NCBI RefSeq assembly: GCF_900100865.1
Contig: NZ_LT627734.1
Location: 868,001 to 932,000 of the forward strand
DNA length: 64,000 nucleotides
Direction: 5' to 3'
Source of the DNA: Candidatus Aquiluna sp. UB-MaderosW2red
Lineage (GTDB): Bacteria; Actinomycetota; Actinomycetes; Actinomycetales; Microbacteriaceae
The notes beneath the pieces are model-generated. The model was not told the DNA's origin, did not search any database, and worked only from the letters and a program-made list of their open reading frames with translations. This document shows, piece by piece, positions 35,597 to 47,811 of the stretch (positions are counted from its first letter, which is position 1; the number at the start of each line of letters is the position of its first letter). A program made the translations under genes and the position numbers.

Positions 35597-36775
35597 ATGT
35601 CCATATTTTTGGACCATGCCGCCACTTCGCCGCTTCGGCCAGAGGCCATGGTCGCTCTTGAAAAAGCCCTTGGGGTCTTGGGAAACCCCTCCAGCGTGCA
35701 CTCTGACGGTCAACGCACTCGGGCCATTTTAGAAGATGCCAGGGATCAAATATCTAAAGCCGCCGATTGCAATCGCAGCGAAGTCATTTTCACCTCTGGA
35801 GGCACCGAGAGCAATAACGAGGCAATCAAGGGCCTCTACTGGGAAGCTCATAATAAGGACCCACAAAAAAATCTAATCGTCACTTCCGCTGCAGAGCACC
35901 ATGCTGCGTTAGACCCCGCACTTTGGTTGGCAGCCGAACAAGGAGCCGAGATTCACTTCGTGGAGTTGGCGGCAAACGGGATGCTAGCCATCGACTCACT
36001 TGAAGAATTTATTAGATCCAATAGCCCAAGAATCGCTCTGATCAGCTTGATCTGGGTTAATAATGAAACCGGTGTGATCACCGATGTGCCAAGGATTGCC
36101 AAATTAGCAAAAGAGCTTGGTATCGCGATGCATAGCGACGCGGTAGCGGCTTTTGGCAACATTCCGCTGTCTTTTAAGGATTCGAACCTTACCTCGATGG
36201 CCATTTCCGGCCATAAGGTCGGTGCCCCGATTGGGGTTGGGGCCTTGATAGTTGCCAGAAGCGCAAAGCCAGCATCTTTATTGCATGGTGGTGGCCAAGA
36301 GCGCGGACTGCGCTCTGGAACTATGAACTACCCGCTTGCGGCAGCTTTCGCGGCTGCTGCAAGCGCAGCTCAATTAGACCTGGCGCCCAGAGAGCAGAGG
36401 CTGGTGGGATTGCGAGATCACTTGGAGCGCGAGGTCTTAGGGGCCATCCCAAGTGCCCTGAGAACAGCTCCGGGCGCGAATCGGGTGCCACATAATGCTC
36501 ACTTAATTTTTGATGGCGTGCAAAGCGATTCACTTTTGTTTTTGCTTGATCAGCGCGGCATAAGCGTTTCGGCGGGAAGCGCCTGCCAAGCCGGGGTTCT
36601 AGCGCCTTCGCACGTGCTCTTGGCTATGGGTTATTCAGAGGCTCAGGCCGCGGCTTGCCTGCGCATCACGCTTGGCCGAACCACTACTCAAAGCGATGTG
36701 GATGCTTTTATTGAGGCCATTGTTCCGTGTTTTGAGCAATCACTTCTTGCTGGGCTTTCCTCCAGGGCTATTTAG
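35597..36775 (+). CDS. Cysteine desulfurase
   Basis: A 392-residue PLP enzyme that takes sulfur from cysteine to form a persulfide. It has MSIFLDHAATSPLRPEA at the start and the FTSGGTESNNEAIKG block. The PLP lysine is in ISGHKVGAPIGVGAL and the active-site cysteine in SAGSACQAG. The gene directly precedes mnmA, so it most likely supplies sulfur for tRNA 2-thiouridine and perhaps for Fe-S clusters. Confidence 0.94.
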   Translation: MSIFLDHAATSPLRPEAMVALEKALGVLGNPSSVHSDGQRTRAILEDARDQISKAADCNRSEVIFTSGGTESNNEAIKGLYWEAHNKDPQKNLIVTSAAEHHAALDPALWLAAEQGAEIHFVELAANGMLAIDSLEEFIRSNSPRIALISLIWVNNETGVITDVPRIAKLAKELGIAMHSDAVAAFGNIPLSFKDSNLTSMAISGHKVGAPIGVGALIVARSAKPASLLHGGGQERGLRSGTMNYPLAAAFAAAASAAQLDLAPREQRLVGLRDHLEREVLGAIPSALRTAPGANRVPHNAHLIFDGVQSDSLLFLLDQRGISVSAGSACQAGVLAPSHVLLAMGYSEAQAAACLRITLGRTTTQSDVDAFIEAIVPCFEQSLLAGLSSRAI

Positions 36776-36791
36776 AAATTAGACTTTGAAC

Positions 36792-39999
<3,208 letters not shown>

Positions 40000-40037
40000 A
40001 CTTGAGAAAACACGATCTTCTTGAATTGAGCTGATGC

Positions 40038-40334
40038 ATGTCTGAAATTACTCCCGATCTAGTGAGGCACCTAGCCGAACTGTCTCGAATCCTGGTGACC
40101 GATGAGGAAGTCGAACAGCTGGCTATTGAGCTGAATGTGATTGTCGACTCAGTTGCAATCGTCACCAAGGCGGTATCGGGCGAAATAGCGGCAACTAGCC
40201 ACCCAATCCCGATGGTGAACGTGTTCCGCGAGGATGCCATAGAGCCATCCCTCACTCAGATTCAGGCTCTCTCGGCCGCTCCGGACAGTGCCGAGGGCAA
40301 GTTCCGCGTGGCAGCGATTTTGGATGAGGATTAA
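40038..40334 (+). CDS. gatC: Asp/Glu-tRNA amidotransferase subunit C
   Basis: GatC stabilises GatA and GatB in the complex that converts Glu-tRNA(Gln) and Asp-tRNA(Asn) to the amide forms. The 98-residue protein has the family pattern LVRHLAELSRILVTDEEVE and ends in the short FRVAAILDED tail. It is first in gatCAB and three bases before gatA. Confidence 0.95.
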   Translation: MSEITPDLVRHLAELSRILVTDEEVEQLAIELNVIVDSVAIVTKAVSGEIAATSHPIPMVNVFREDAIEPSLTQIQALSAAPDSAEGKFRVAAILDED

Positions 40335-40337
40335 TAA

Positions 40338-41840
40338 ATGTCAGAACTAACGAGAAAATCGGCAAGTGAGCTGGCCTCGCTCATCGCTTCCAAAGAGGTC
40401 TCCTCGGTTGAGGTAACGACCGCATTTTTTGATAGGGCTGAAAGGCTCAACCCTAAGACCAATAGTTTTTTATACCTGAATCGTGCGAACGCCATTAGGG
40501 CTGCTGAGCTTGCGGACAGAGAGCAGGCTCAAGGCAAAACTCTCTCCGCGCTGCACGGGGTACCAATCGCCGTGAAGGACAACCTAACCACCATGGATGC
40601 CCCAACCACCTCGGGCTCAAAGATGCTCGAGGGTTGGATGCCGGAGTATGACGCGACTGTCGTAAAGAAGCTTCGCGCTGCTCGGCTGCCAATTTTGGGT
40701 AAGACGAACCTGGATGAATTTGCTATGGGTTCCTCTACCGAGTTTTCGGCCTACGGACCATCTAGAAATCCTTGGGACCTACTGAGGATTCCAGGCGGAT
40801 CGGGCGGAGGTTCCTCATCGGCTGTAGCTGGGATGCTGGCGCCAATCGCGCTTGGTTCCGATACTGGCGGCTCGATTCGCTTCCCCGCGGCCGTGACGGG
40901 TTCCGTAGGGGCCAAGCCAACCTATGGCGCTGTGTCAAGGTATGGCCTAATCGCACTGGCTTCTTCTTTGGATCAGGTCGGCCCAGTATCGAACACGGTC
41001 CTTGACTCAGCGTTGCTGCAAGATGTCATTGCCGGGCACGACCCGCACGACTCAACCTCAATTAGAGAATCTTTGGGGTCGATGGCCGAGGCTGTGCGCA
41101 ATGCGGATGTCAAGGGGCTAAGGGTTGGAATTGTAAAACAGCTCTCCTCCGATGCTTTTCAGCCTGGCATTAAGGCGCTCTTTGAGGACACCGTCCAAAA
41201 GTTGCTAGATCAGGGTGTCGAGATTGTCGAAGTGGATTGCCCCAGCTTCGAATACGCAATTGCCGCTTACTATCTCATTCTTCCCGCAGAAGCTTCATCG
41301 AATTTGGCAAGATTCGACTCCGTTCGTTTTGGGCTAAGGGTTGCCCCGGAGGGAAACCCGACTATCGAGCGCGTAATGGCGCAAACCCGAGAGGCGGGCT
41401 TTGGCCCCGAGGTGAAAAGAAGAATCATTCTGGGAACCTATGCTCTTTCCTCTGGTTACTATGACGCCTATTACGGTTCGGCCCAAAAGGTTCGAACTCT
41501 TATTCAGCAAGACCTAGATAGAGCCTTCAGTCAAGTAGATGTTTTGATTACCCCAACTGCACCAACAACCGCCTTCAAGATCGGTGAAAAGATCAACGAC
41601 CCGATTGCGATGTATCTAAACGACATTGCCACCATCCCCGCAAACATGGCCGGCATTCCTGGAATGTCGGTCCCAAATGGTCTGGCCAAAGAGGACGGCT
41701 TGCCATCTGGAGTCCAGATTCTTGCCCCTGCCAAAAAGGATGCGCTGATGTATCGAGCGGGCGCAATTATTGAAAAGCTTTATGTTGATCAGTGGGGAGC
41801 CCCGCTGATCGCTCAGGCTCCGAACCTAGAGGTGCTCTAA
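40338..41840 (+). CDS. gatA: Asp/Glu-tRNA amidotransferase subunit A
   Basis: GatA is the amidase that releases ammonia from glutamine. The 500-residue protein has the amidase signature with the Ser-cisSer-Lys triad: Lys in PIAVKDNL, the Gly/Ser-rich [13 protein letters not shown], and the nucleophile Ser region [12 protein letters not shown]. Its last base is shared with the gatB start codon. Confidence 0.96.
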   Translation: MSELTRKSASELASLIASKEVSSVEVTTAFFDRAERLNPKTNSFLYLNRANAIRAAELADREQAQGKTLSALHGVPIAVKDNLTTMDAPTTSGSKMLEGWMPEYDATVVKKLRAARLPILGKTNLDEFAMGSSTEFSAYGPSRNPWDLLRIPGGSGGGSSSAVAGMLAPIALGSDTGGSIRFPAAVTGSVGAKPTYGAVSRYGLIALASSLDQVGPVSNTVLDSALLQDVIAGHDPHDSTSIRESLGSMAEAVRNADVKGLRVGIVKQLSSDAFQPGIKALFEDTVQKLLDQGVEIVEVDCPSFEYAIAAYYLILPAEASSNLARFDSVRFGLRVAPEGNPTIERVMAQTREAGFGPEVKRRIILGTYALSSGYYDAYYGSAQKVRTLIQQDLDRAFSQVDVLITPTAPTTAFKIGEKINDPIAMYLNDIATIPANMAGIPGMSVPNGLAKEDGLPSGVQILAPAKKDALMYRAGAIIEKLYVDQWGAPLIAQAPNLEVL

Positions 41841-43339
41841 TGGCTAAAGAACAACTAATGGAATACGAAAAGGCTCTCGAGTTATTCGAGGTAGTGATTG
41901 GCCTTGAGGTTCATATCGAGCTAAACACCAAATCGAAGATGTTTTGCGGGTGTGCGAATGCCTTTGGTGATGCACCAAACACCAATGTTTGCCCAATCTG
42001 CTTGGCCCTACCCGGCGCACTGCCAGCGGTCAATAAAAAAGCGATTGAGTCCTCAATTGCGATTGGCTTGGCCTTGGATTGTCAGATCGCACCAACCGGC
42101 AGATTCTCTAGAAAAAACTACTTCTACCCGGATTTAGCCAAGAATTTTCAGACCTCGCAGTACGACGAACCGATTGCTTTTGAGGGCAAGGTTTCGATTG
42201 AACTCGAAGACGGTGAAGTTTTCGAAATTGATATTGAGCGTGCCCACATGGAAGAGGATGCTGGAAAGCTAACCCACGTCGGCGGAGCGACCGGGCGCAT
42301 CCAGGGTGCGGAATACTCCCTGGTCGATTACAACAGAGCCGGGGTTCCACTAGTTGAAATTGTCACCAAGCCGGTCTATGGAACCGGAGCCAGGGCTCCC
42401 GAGGTTGCTTCCACTTATGTTCGTTACATTCGAGACATGGTCAAGGCTATGAACGTCTCTGATGCCCGAATGGAGCGCGGCAATGTTCGCTGCGATGCGA
42501 ACGTGTCGATTCGCCCAAAGGGTCAACAGAAGTTGGGCACCAGAACTGAGACAAAAAACGTCAACAGTTTGCGCTCCATAGAGAATGCTGTGAAGTACGA
42601 GATTCAGCGCCAAGCATTCATTTTGTCAAACGGCGGCAGCATCATTCAGGAGACCAGGCACTGGCACGAAGACAGGGGCCACACCTCCTCCGGAAGACCC
42701 AAATCTGATGCTGATGACTACCGATATTTCCCAGAACCCGATCTTGTTCCAGTTCAGCCGAGCCTTGAATGGATCGAGGAGATTCGTAAAACTCTTCCAG
42801 AGAACCCAGCGCTTCGACGCAAGCGGCTTCAACAGGATTGGGGTTTTGCTGACTTGGAGTTCCGCGATGTTCTAAATTCGGATCTACTCGATCAAATCGA
42901 GGCCACGGTCGCAGCTGGCGCTTCGGCTCAATCGGCAAGAAAGTGGTGGACCGGTGAGCTTGCGAGACTAGCCAATGCAAACAATTCGGCAGTTCAGGAC
43001 CTGGCAATTACCCCCGAACAGGTCGCCAAGATTCAGGCTTTGATTGACTCGGGCAAACTTACCGATCGCATGGCCAGGGATGTTGTGGCAGGGGTTTTGG
43101 CCGGCGAGGGTGAGCCAGAGGCTGTTGTTGAAAAGCGTGGTCTCAAGGTCGTCTCAGATGAGGGCGCTTTGATAGCAGCAATCGATGAGGCTTTGGCCAA
43201 ACAGCCCGAAGTTCTCGAGAAGATTCGCGAGGGCAAGGTTCAGGCCGCAGGGGCTGTTATCGGAGCCGTGATGCAGACCATGCGCGGCCAGGTCGATGCT
43301 GCCAGAGTGCGTGAGCTGATCTTGGAGAGAGCCAAGTAG
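41840..43339 (+). CDS. gatB: Asp/Glu-tRNA amidotransferase subunit B
   Basis: GatB phosphorylates the acyl group on the tRNA and completes amidation. The 499-residue protein contains VVIGLEVHIELNTKSKMFCG, the Cys pairs CGC and CPIC, the DYNRAGVPLVEIVT block and a C-terminal YqeY-like helical domain. The frame extends upstream inside gatA, but ATG 41840 gives the expected N-terminus. A strong terminator follows the stop. Confidence 0.96.
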   Translation: MAKEQLMEYEKALELFEVVIGLEVHIELNTKSKMFCGCANAFGDAPNTNVCPICLALPGALPAVNKKAIESSIAIGLALDCQIAPTGRFSRKNYFYPDLAKNFQTSQYDEPIAFEGKVSIELEDGEVFEIDIERAHMEEDAGKLTHVGGATGRIQGAEYSLVDYNRAGVPLVEIVTKPVYGTGARAPEVASTYVRYIRDMVKAMNVSDARMERGNVRCDANVSIRPKGQQKLGTRTETKNVNSLRSIENAVKYEIQRQAFILSNGGSIIQETRHWHEDRGHTSSGRPKSDADDYRYFPEPDLVPVQPSLEWIEEIRKTLPENPALRRKRLQQDWGFADLEFRDVLNSDLLDQIEATVAAGASAQSARKWWTGELARLANANNSAVQDLAITPEQVAKIQALIDSGKLTDRMARDVVAGVLAGEGEPEAVVEKRGLKVVSDEGALIAAIDEALAKQPEVLEKIREGKVQAAGAVIGAVMQTMRGQVDAARVRELILERAK

Positions 43340-43350
43340 TAACTTAAAAT

Positions 43351-43386
43351 AAAAAAGCCGAGGGGTTATCCTCGGCTTTTTTACTT
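43351..43386 (+). terminator. Terminator after gatCAB
   Basis: AAAAAAGCCGAGG (43351-43363) and CCTCGGCTTTTTT (43370-43382) form a perfect 13-bp stem with a six-base loop and a terminal T run. It is nearly symmetrical, so it probably also ends the minus-strand tRNA-His transcript. Confidence 0.95.
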
Positions 43387-43388
43387 GG

Positions 43389-43462
43389 GGTGAGTAACGG
43401 GACTTGAACCCGCGGCCCCCTGGACCACAACCAGGTGCTCTACCGGCTGAGCTATACCCACC
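43389..43462 (-). tRNA. tRNA-His (GTG anticodon)
   Basis: On the minus strand the sequence folds as a standard cloverleaf. It begins GGTGGGTATAGCTCAG, carries the anticodon GTG in the loop TTGTGGT and has the T-loop segment GGTTCAAGTCC. The extra 5' G (G-1) pairs with C73, the hallmark of tRNA-His. CCA is not encoded. The last helix pairs GTGGGTA with TACTCAC with one G-T wobble. Confidence 0.95.
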
Positions 43463-43485
43463 ATGTCTTTATGGAAACAGAACTC

Positions 43486-44085
43486 CTAAATTGTATCAGC
43501 GCTGAGCGATTCCGCTACCTGCTTCGCGGATTGGGAATCAATGCCCGGGGCTTTTACCAAAATGGTTTCGCGGTAGTAGCGCAACTCCTTGATGGATTCC
43601 AGGATGTCGGCCAGTGCGCGGTGGTTGCCGGTCTTTTTAGGGAGCTGAAAATAGGTTTTCGGAAACCATCTTCTGGAAAGCTCCTTTAGGCTGCTGACGT
43701 CAATATTGCGATAGTGCAGGTATTGGTCAAGGTTTGGCATTTGCCGATTGATGAACATTCGGTCTGTCCCGATGGAGTTTCCGGCCAGGGGAGCGGAGCG
43801 CTCAGTCACCCACTGCTTGATGTAATCGAGCACTAGTGCTTCCGCTTTTGCTACAGATATTCCTGTTGGAATTTCGGTTATCAGACCGGAATCTGTATGC
43901 ATTTTTGTGACAAACTCGCCCATGTTTCTCAGGGCCTTTTTGCCCGGTTTTATCACCAGCTGGAGTCCAGGGTGCATTGCAATAAGGTCGTCGTTTGTTA
44001 CCACAACCGCAATCTCACAGATCTCATCAACCGAAGTGTTTAGCCCCGTCATTTCGCAATCGACCCAGACTATGTAGTCAGCCAC
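43486..44085 (-). CDS. orn: Oligoribonuclease
   Basis: Orn degrades 2-5 nucleotide RNAs, the last step of mRNA decay, and hydrolyses pGpG. The 199-residue DEDDh exonuclease begins MADYIVWVDCEMTGL with the first two acidic residues. It has SIGTDRMFI for the third and HRALADI for the His/Asp end. It follows the large RND transporter gene by 25 bases and precedes tRNA-His in the same direction. Confidence 0.95.
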   Translation of the reverse strand: MADYIVWVDCEMTGLNTSVDEICEIAVVVTNDDLIAMHPGLQLVIKPGKKALRNMGEFVTKMHTDSGLITEIPTGISVAKAEALVLDYIKQWVTERSAPLAGNSIGTDRMFINRQMPNLDQYLHYRNIDVSSLKELSRRWFPKTYFQLPKKTGNHRALADILESIKELRYYRETILVKAPGIDSQSAKQVAESLSADTI

Positions 44086-44110
44086 TTATTCCTTCCCAAT
44101 TCCTAAAGAC

Positions 44111-47100
44111 TTAGTCTTCGGAATGCCTTGACTCTTTGGCGGACTTTTTTTGAGCCTTGATGTTGGCTTTTTCTTGTTTTTGAGCTGCCCTGAGTTCCTT
44201 TTTCGAGAGCGGCTTGGGTGGCCCTGTTGGATCTTGCGCCTCCTGCAAGAATTCAGGCATCGCCTCTGAGGTAGCCGGGATGGGGGGTTGCGAGCTGGAG
44301 GGCTCACTCCAGGCCATCTGGCTTTCGCCATCCAGCACTACTTCGTCATTTTGCTCTGACCAAGGCAGGCTCGCGTCTTCAATTATTTTTGGGGTCGGTA
44401 TGGTGTCGGCATCCTGACTCACAGTCTGAGGCTGGGTAGCCGACTGTTTCTGTTGCGCTTCATACTCTGCCAATGTGGTTGTTACCACCTTTGAAGACGG
44501 GTTCGGGGCATTCGGAGCGCTCGGGATTGAGTTTTCTGAAAGAGAATCCACGGATTTGGGTGCCGAGTTTGAGCCCGGCACTACTGCGGATGATTCAGAC
44601 TTAGCTATGGCTTTGATTTCTTTGCGCTCCACGCGGATGACCTTGCGTTCCTTGCGACCTTCAACCAGCCAGTAGAGGGTTGGAACCAGAACCAAAGTGA
44701 GCAATGTGGATGAGAACAAGCCTCCAATAACCACTATGGCAAGCGGCTGAGAAATAAAGCCACTTCCTCCGGTTAGGCCAAATGCCATCGGGGTCAAGGC
44801 AAAGATGGTGGCTAACGCGGTCATCAGGATTGGGCGTAGTCTCTGCCTTGAGCCATTGAATAGCGAATCTTGGACGCTAAATCCGCGCTTGCGATATTGA
44901 TTCACAAGGTCTATGAGCACAATCGCGTTTGTGACCACGATTCCAATCAGCATAAGCATTCCGATCAGCGCCGGCACCCCAAGCGGGGTGTCAGTGATCA
45001 GCAAAAGCCCCAGGGCGCCGGTGGCGGCAAAGGGGATTGAGATCAAAAGCAGTAGCGGCTGGATTAGGGAGCCGAAAGTCGCGACCATGACGATATAAAC
45101 AATCGCGATTGCGGCTAACAGCGCCAAGCCCAGTTGCGCGAAAGATTCGGCCTGATCTGCTGCTGCGCCACCAATACTCGCCTCGATGCCTACTGGCAAC
45201 TCAATGCTTAGGAGCTGCTCGGTAACAGCCGCGCTGATGGCTCCTAGGTCATTTCCCTCTGGAGCCAGCGAAACGGTAGCGGTGCGGTCGCCACGCTCCG
45301 AAGTGATTGATGTCGGTTTCAGTACCTCTTGAACGCTAGCGATGCTGCTAAGTGCAACAAAACCTTGCTGGCTGGGTAGCAAAAGCGCCCTGATGTCTGC
45401 AATTGTTTCTGGGGTAGTTTGCCCAGTGACATAAACCTGAGCATCTTTGCCTTCAATATTTAGCTGGCCCAGCGAGCTAGGCCTTAGCGATGAGGCGACG
45501 ATTCCAGTCACCTGAGTCTCCGTGAGCCCGACCTCCGCCGCTTTCACGCGGTCCACTATTATTTCTAGGACCCGCTCATCTGCCTCCAACGTGGTTGTCA
45601 CGGATGTGATATTTGGAATAGTGCGCATCTGAGTGGCGATTAGATCAACTGCCTCTTGCAGTTTGGATTCATCGCTAGCAAGGATTCGGATGTCCACTGT
45701 CTCCGAGGAGCCAAAACCACCGCCCGAAGAGACCGTGATCTCGGAGTCTTGCGGAGCTTCGATCTTGAGAACTTCGGTCTTTATCAGCTCGACATCGAAG
45801 TCCGCATTGGCAATCACGTTCATTGCAACACCGCTTGGTGATGCGCCGAAGGCGACTCGGCCATCGGCGGCGGAACCGATTGTGGTCTGAACCACCTCGA
45901 CGCCCTCAATGGCCAGAATCTGAGACTCGAGGATCTTTGCCGCCTCATCTTCGTCTTGAAGGGTTGCAGAGGCAGGCATCTCAAGGCGAGCGTTGAACTG
46001 GTTGGAGCCGCCACCGTCAATAAAGTTAGTTTTAAGTTGCGGCACGAGTGCGACCGTAAAGCCCAGTAGCAGAACTGATGCTGTGATTGTGAGCCAAGGG
46101 TGCCTGCGAGTGCCATTTAGAATCGGAATGTAGCCGCGTTGCAAAAAGCTCTTCTTCTCGCGCTCCTCTTCTATGACTCGCTGCTTTTCACCGAAGTTCT
46201 TTGGGTCTTCGGCCTTGGCCAAAACTAGACGCTTAGGAGTCCTCAGGAACCAATATGCCAAGACTGGCACGATGGTAAGTGATACCAGTAGCGAAGCCAA
46301 AAGTGCGATTGCAACGGTGAAAGCGAATGGCCTGAAAAGCTCACCAATCAGACCTGAAACCAGGGCGATCGGCAAAAAGACTGCGACTGAGGTGATTGTG
46401 GAAGCTGTAATTGCCCCAGCAACCTCTTTGACGGCGGTAATGACCGCTTTTTTACGTTTTTCACCATAGGAAAGGTGTCGATTAATGTTTTCAATTACCA
46501 CAATCGAGTCGTCTACCACGCGACCGATGGCGATTGTCAGAGCACCCAGGGTCAGGATGTTGAGCGAATAATCTGCTACCGAAAGACCGATGAAGGCGAT
46601 CAACAAAGAGGTTGGAATCGAAATTGCGGTGATCAGGGTCGACTTTACGGAGAACAGGAACACCAGGATAACCAAAATGGCCATCGTGAGTCCCAACAGG
46701 CCCTCAATTGTCAAATCTTCGATGGATTTTTCAATGAACGGGGCTTGGTCAAAAACGGTGTTGACCTCAACTTCGCCACCGAGCTGAGCGATTAGATCTG
46801 GAATCAGAGCCTGCACCTCGTTGGAGACCGCTACAGAGTTCCCATCGGGTGTTTTGGTGATCGAGACCGCGAGTGATTCAAGGCCGTTGGTTCTTGCAAT
46901 CGAGGTGACTGGGGAGTCTTCGTATCTCACAGTGGCTACATCGCCAATACTAAGAACCCCGGAACCTGCTATTGGAGAAATCAGGGGCAAGGCCTCAAAT
47001 TTGGCAACGGTGTCAACTGCTGATCCGATTTGGATAGCGATTGATCCGTCTTGGTCATTTAGTGAACCAACGGGAAGCACCAAACCGCTCGATTGAAGAG

Positions 47101-47716
47101 CGGTGGAAATGTCTCTAGCGCTGAGGCCGTTTCTAGCCAGAGCTGCTTGGTCCAGATCAAGACTTACCTGCTTGGTTTTGCCACCGGATACCGCTATGTC
47201 GCGAATCCCATCTACTTGGCGAAATAGTGCGGGTGCAACATCGGCTAAAAGTTCGCTAATTGCCTCGTTGTCGCCGTTATTAGAGGAAATTGCTAAAGCA
47301 ATAATGGGAATGGAATCGAAGCTTCCTGAGATGACCCGAGGACTCACGTCCAGGGGCAATCGCTGCTCAACCGATCGAAGCGCGGTGTTGATGCGCTCAT
47401 TGGCATCGGCAGTCGAGGTGCCGAAAGCGAAAGAAATTCTGATCACCGAGAGCCCGGTAGTTGAGGTGACAGTTGTTGACTCCAGATCCTGAAGTCCAAT
47501 CACTGCATTTTCTATAAGTCTAGAAACTTGCGCATCCACAACCTCTGGAGCTGCTCCAGGGTAGCTGGTGACAATCGCAGCCGATGGAATTTCTATTGAG
47601 GGGATGAGCTCTTGCTTTAGGGAACCAACCGACAAAAAGCCAAAGACTCCGACAATCAGGGTGATGAGTGCTACTACGGCACGATTTGCAAGAGAAAGTT
47701 TCGCGAGGATGAACAA
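44111..47716 (-). CDS. RND (AcrB/SwrC-type) transporter with long C-terminal extension
   Basis: A 1201-residue inner-membrane transporter of the hydrophobe/amphiphile efflux RND class. The N-terminal membrane segment, two large extracellular porter loops and two groups of membrane segments are evident. The conserved charged region is LGALTIAIGRVVDDSIVVIENI in TM4, here with VVDD. Residues from about 1030 onward are soluble, Ser/Pro/Gln-rich and then Lys-rich (KKELRAAQKQEKANIKAQKK), an extension most members lack. No membrane-fusion or outer-membrane partner gene is nearby, as in Gram-positive SwrC-like proteins. Substrate unknown. Confidence 0.88.
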   Translation of the reverse strand: MFILAKLSLANRAVVALITLIVGVFGFLSVGSLKQELIPSIEIPSAAIVTSYPGAAPEVVDAQVSRLIENAVIGLQDLESTTVTSTTGLSVIRISFAFGTSTADANERINTALRSVEQRLPLDVSPRVISGSFDSIPIIALAISSNNGDNEAISELLADVAPALFRQVDGIRDIAVSGGKTKQVSLDLDQAALARNGLSARDISTALQSSGLVLPVGSLNDQDGSIAIQIGSAVDTVAKFEALPLISPIAGSGVLSIGDVATVRYEDSPVTSIARTNGLESLAVSITKTPDGNSVAVSNEVQALIPDLIAQLGGEVEVNTVFDQAPFIEKSIEDLTIEGLLGLTMAILVILVFLFSVKSTLITAISIPTSLLIAFIGLSVADYSLNILTLGALTIAIGRVVDDSIVVIENINRHLSYGEKRKKAVITAVKEVAGAITASTITSVAVFLPIALVSGLIGELFRPFAFTVAIALLASLLVSLTIVPVLAYWFLRTPKRLVLAKAEDPKNFGEKQRVIEEEREKKSFLQRGYIPILNGTRRHPWLTITASVLLLGFTVALVPQLKTNFIDGGGSNQFNARLEMPASATLQDEDEAAKILESQILAIEGVEVVQTTIGSAADGRVAFGASPSGVAMNVIANADFDVELIKTEVLKIEAPQDSEITVSSGGGFGSSETVDIRILASDESKLQEAVDLIATQMRTIPNITSVTTTLEADERVLEIIVDRVKAAEVGLTETQVTGIVASSLRPSSLGQLNIEGKDAQVYVTGQTTPETIADIRALLLPSQQGFVALSSIASVQEVLKPTSITSERGDRTATVSLAPEGNDLGAISAAVTEQLLSIELPVGIEASIGGAAADQAESFAQLGLALLAAIAIVYIVMVATFGSLIQPLLLLISIPFAATGALGLLLITDTPLGVPALIGMLMLIGIVVTNAIVLIDLVNQYRKRGFSVQDSLFNGSRQRLRPILMTALATIFALTPMAFGLTGGSGFISQPLAIVVIGGLFSSTLLTLVLVPTLYWLVEGRKERKVIRVERKEIKAIAKSESSAVVPGSNSAPKSVDSLSENSIPSAPNAPNPSSKVVTTTLAEYEAQQKQSATQPQTVSQDADTIPTPKIIEDASLPWSEQNDEVVLDGESQMAWSEPSSSQPPIPATSEAMPEFLQEAQDPTGPPKPLSKKELRAAQKQEKANIKAQKKSAKESRHSED

Positions 47717-47811
47717 GTGATTCCTTATGTTTTGTTTTTGGCATTTTTAAACATGCAGTCTTTAATAATCCCATAGATTAACTGGCAGTTTCCTGAATTA
47801 ACTTTATCTAG

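Noticed and set aside
44086-44331. 81-codon minus-strand frame overlapping the RND transporter end
   Set aside because: It is an alternative frame of the Lys/Ser-rich tail, with no start signal or family.
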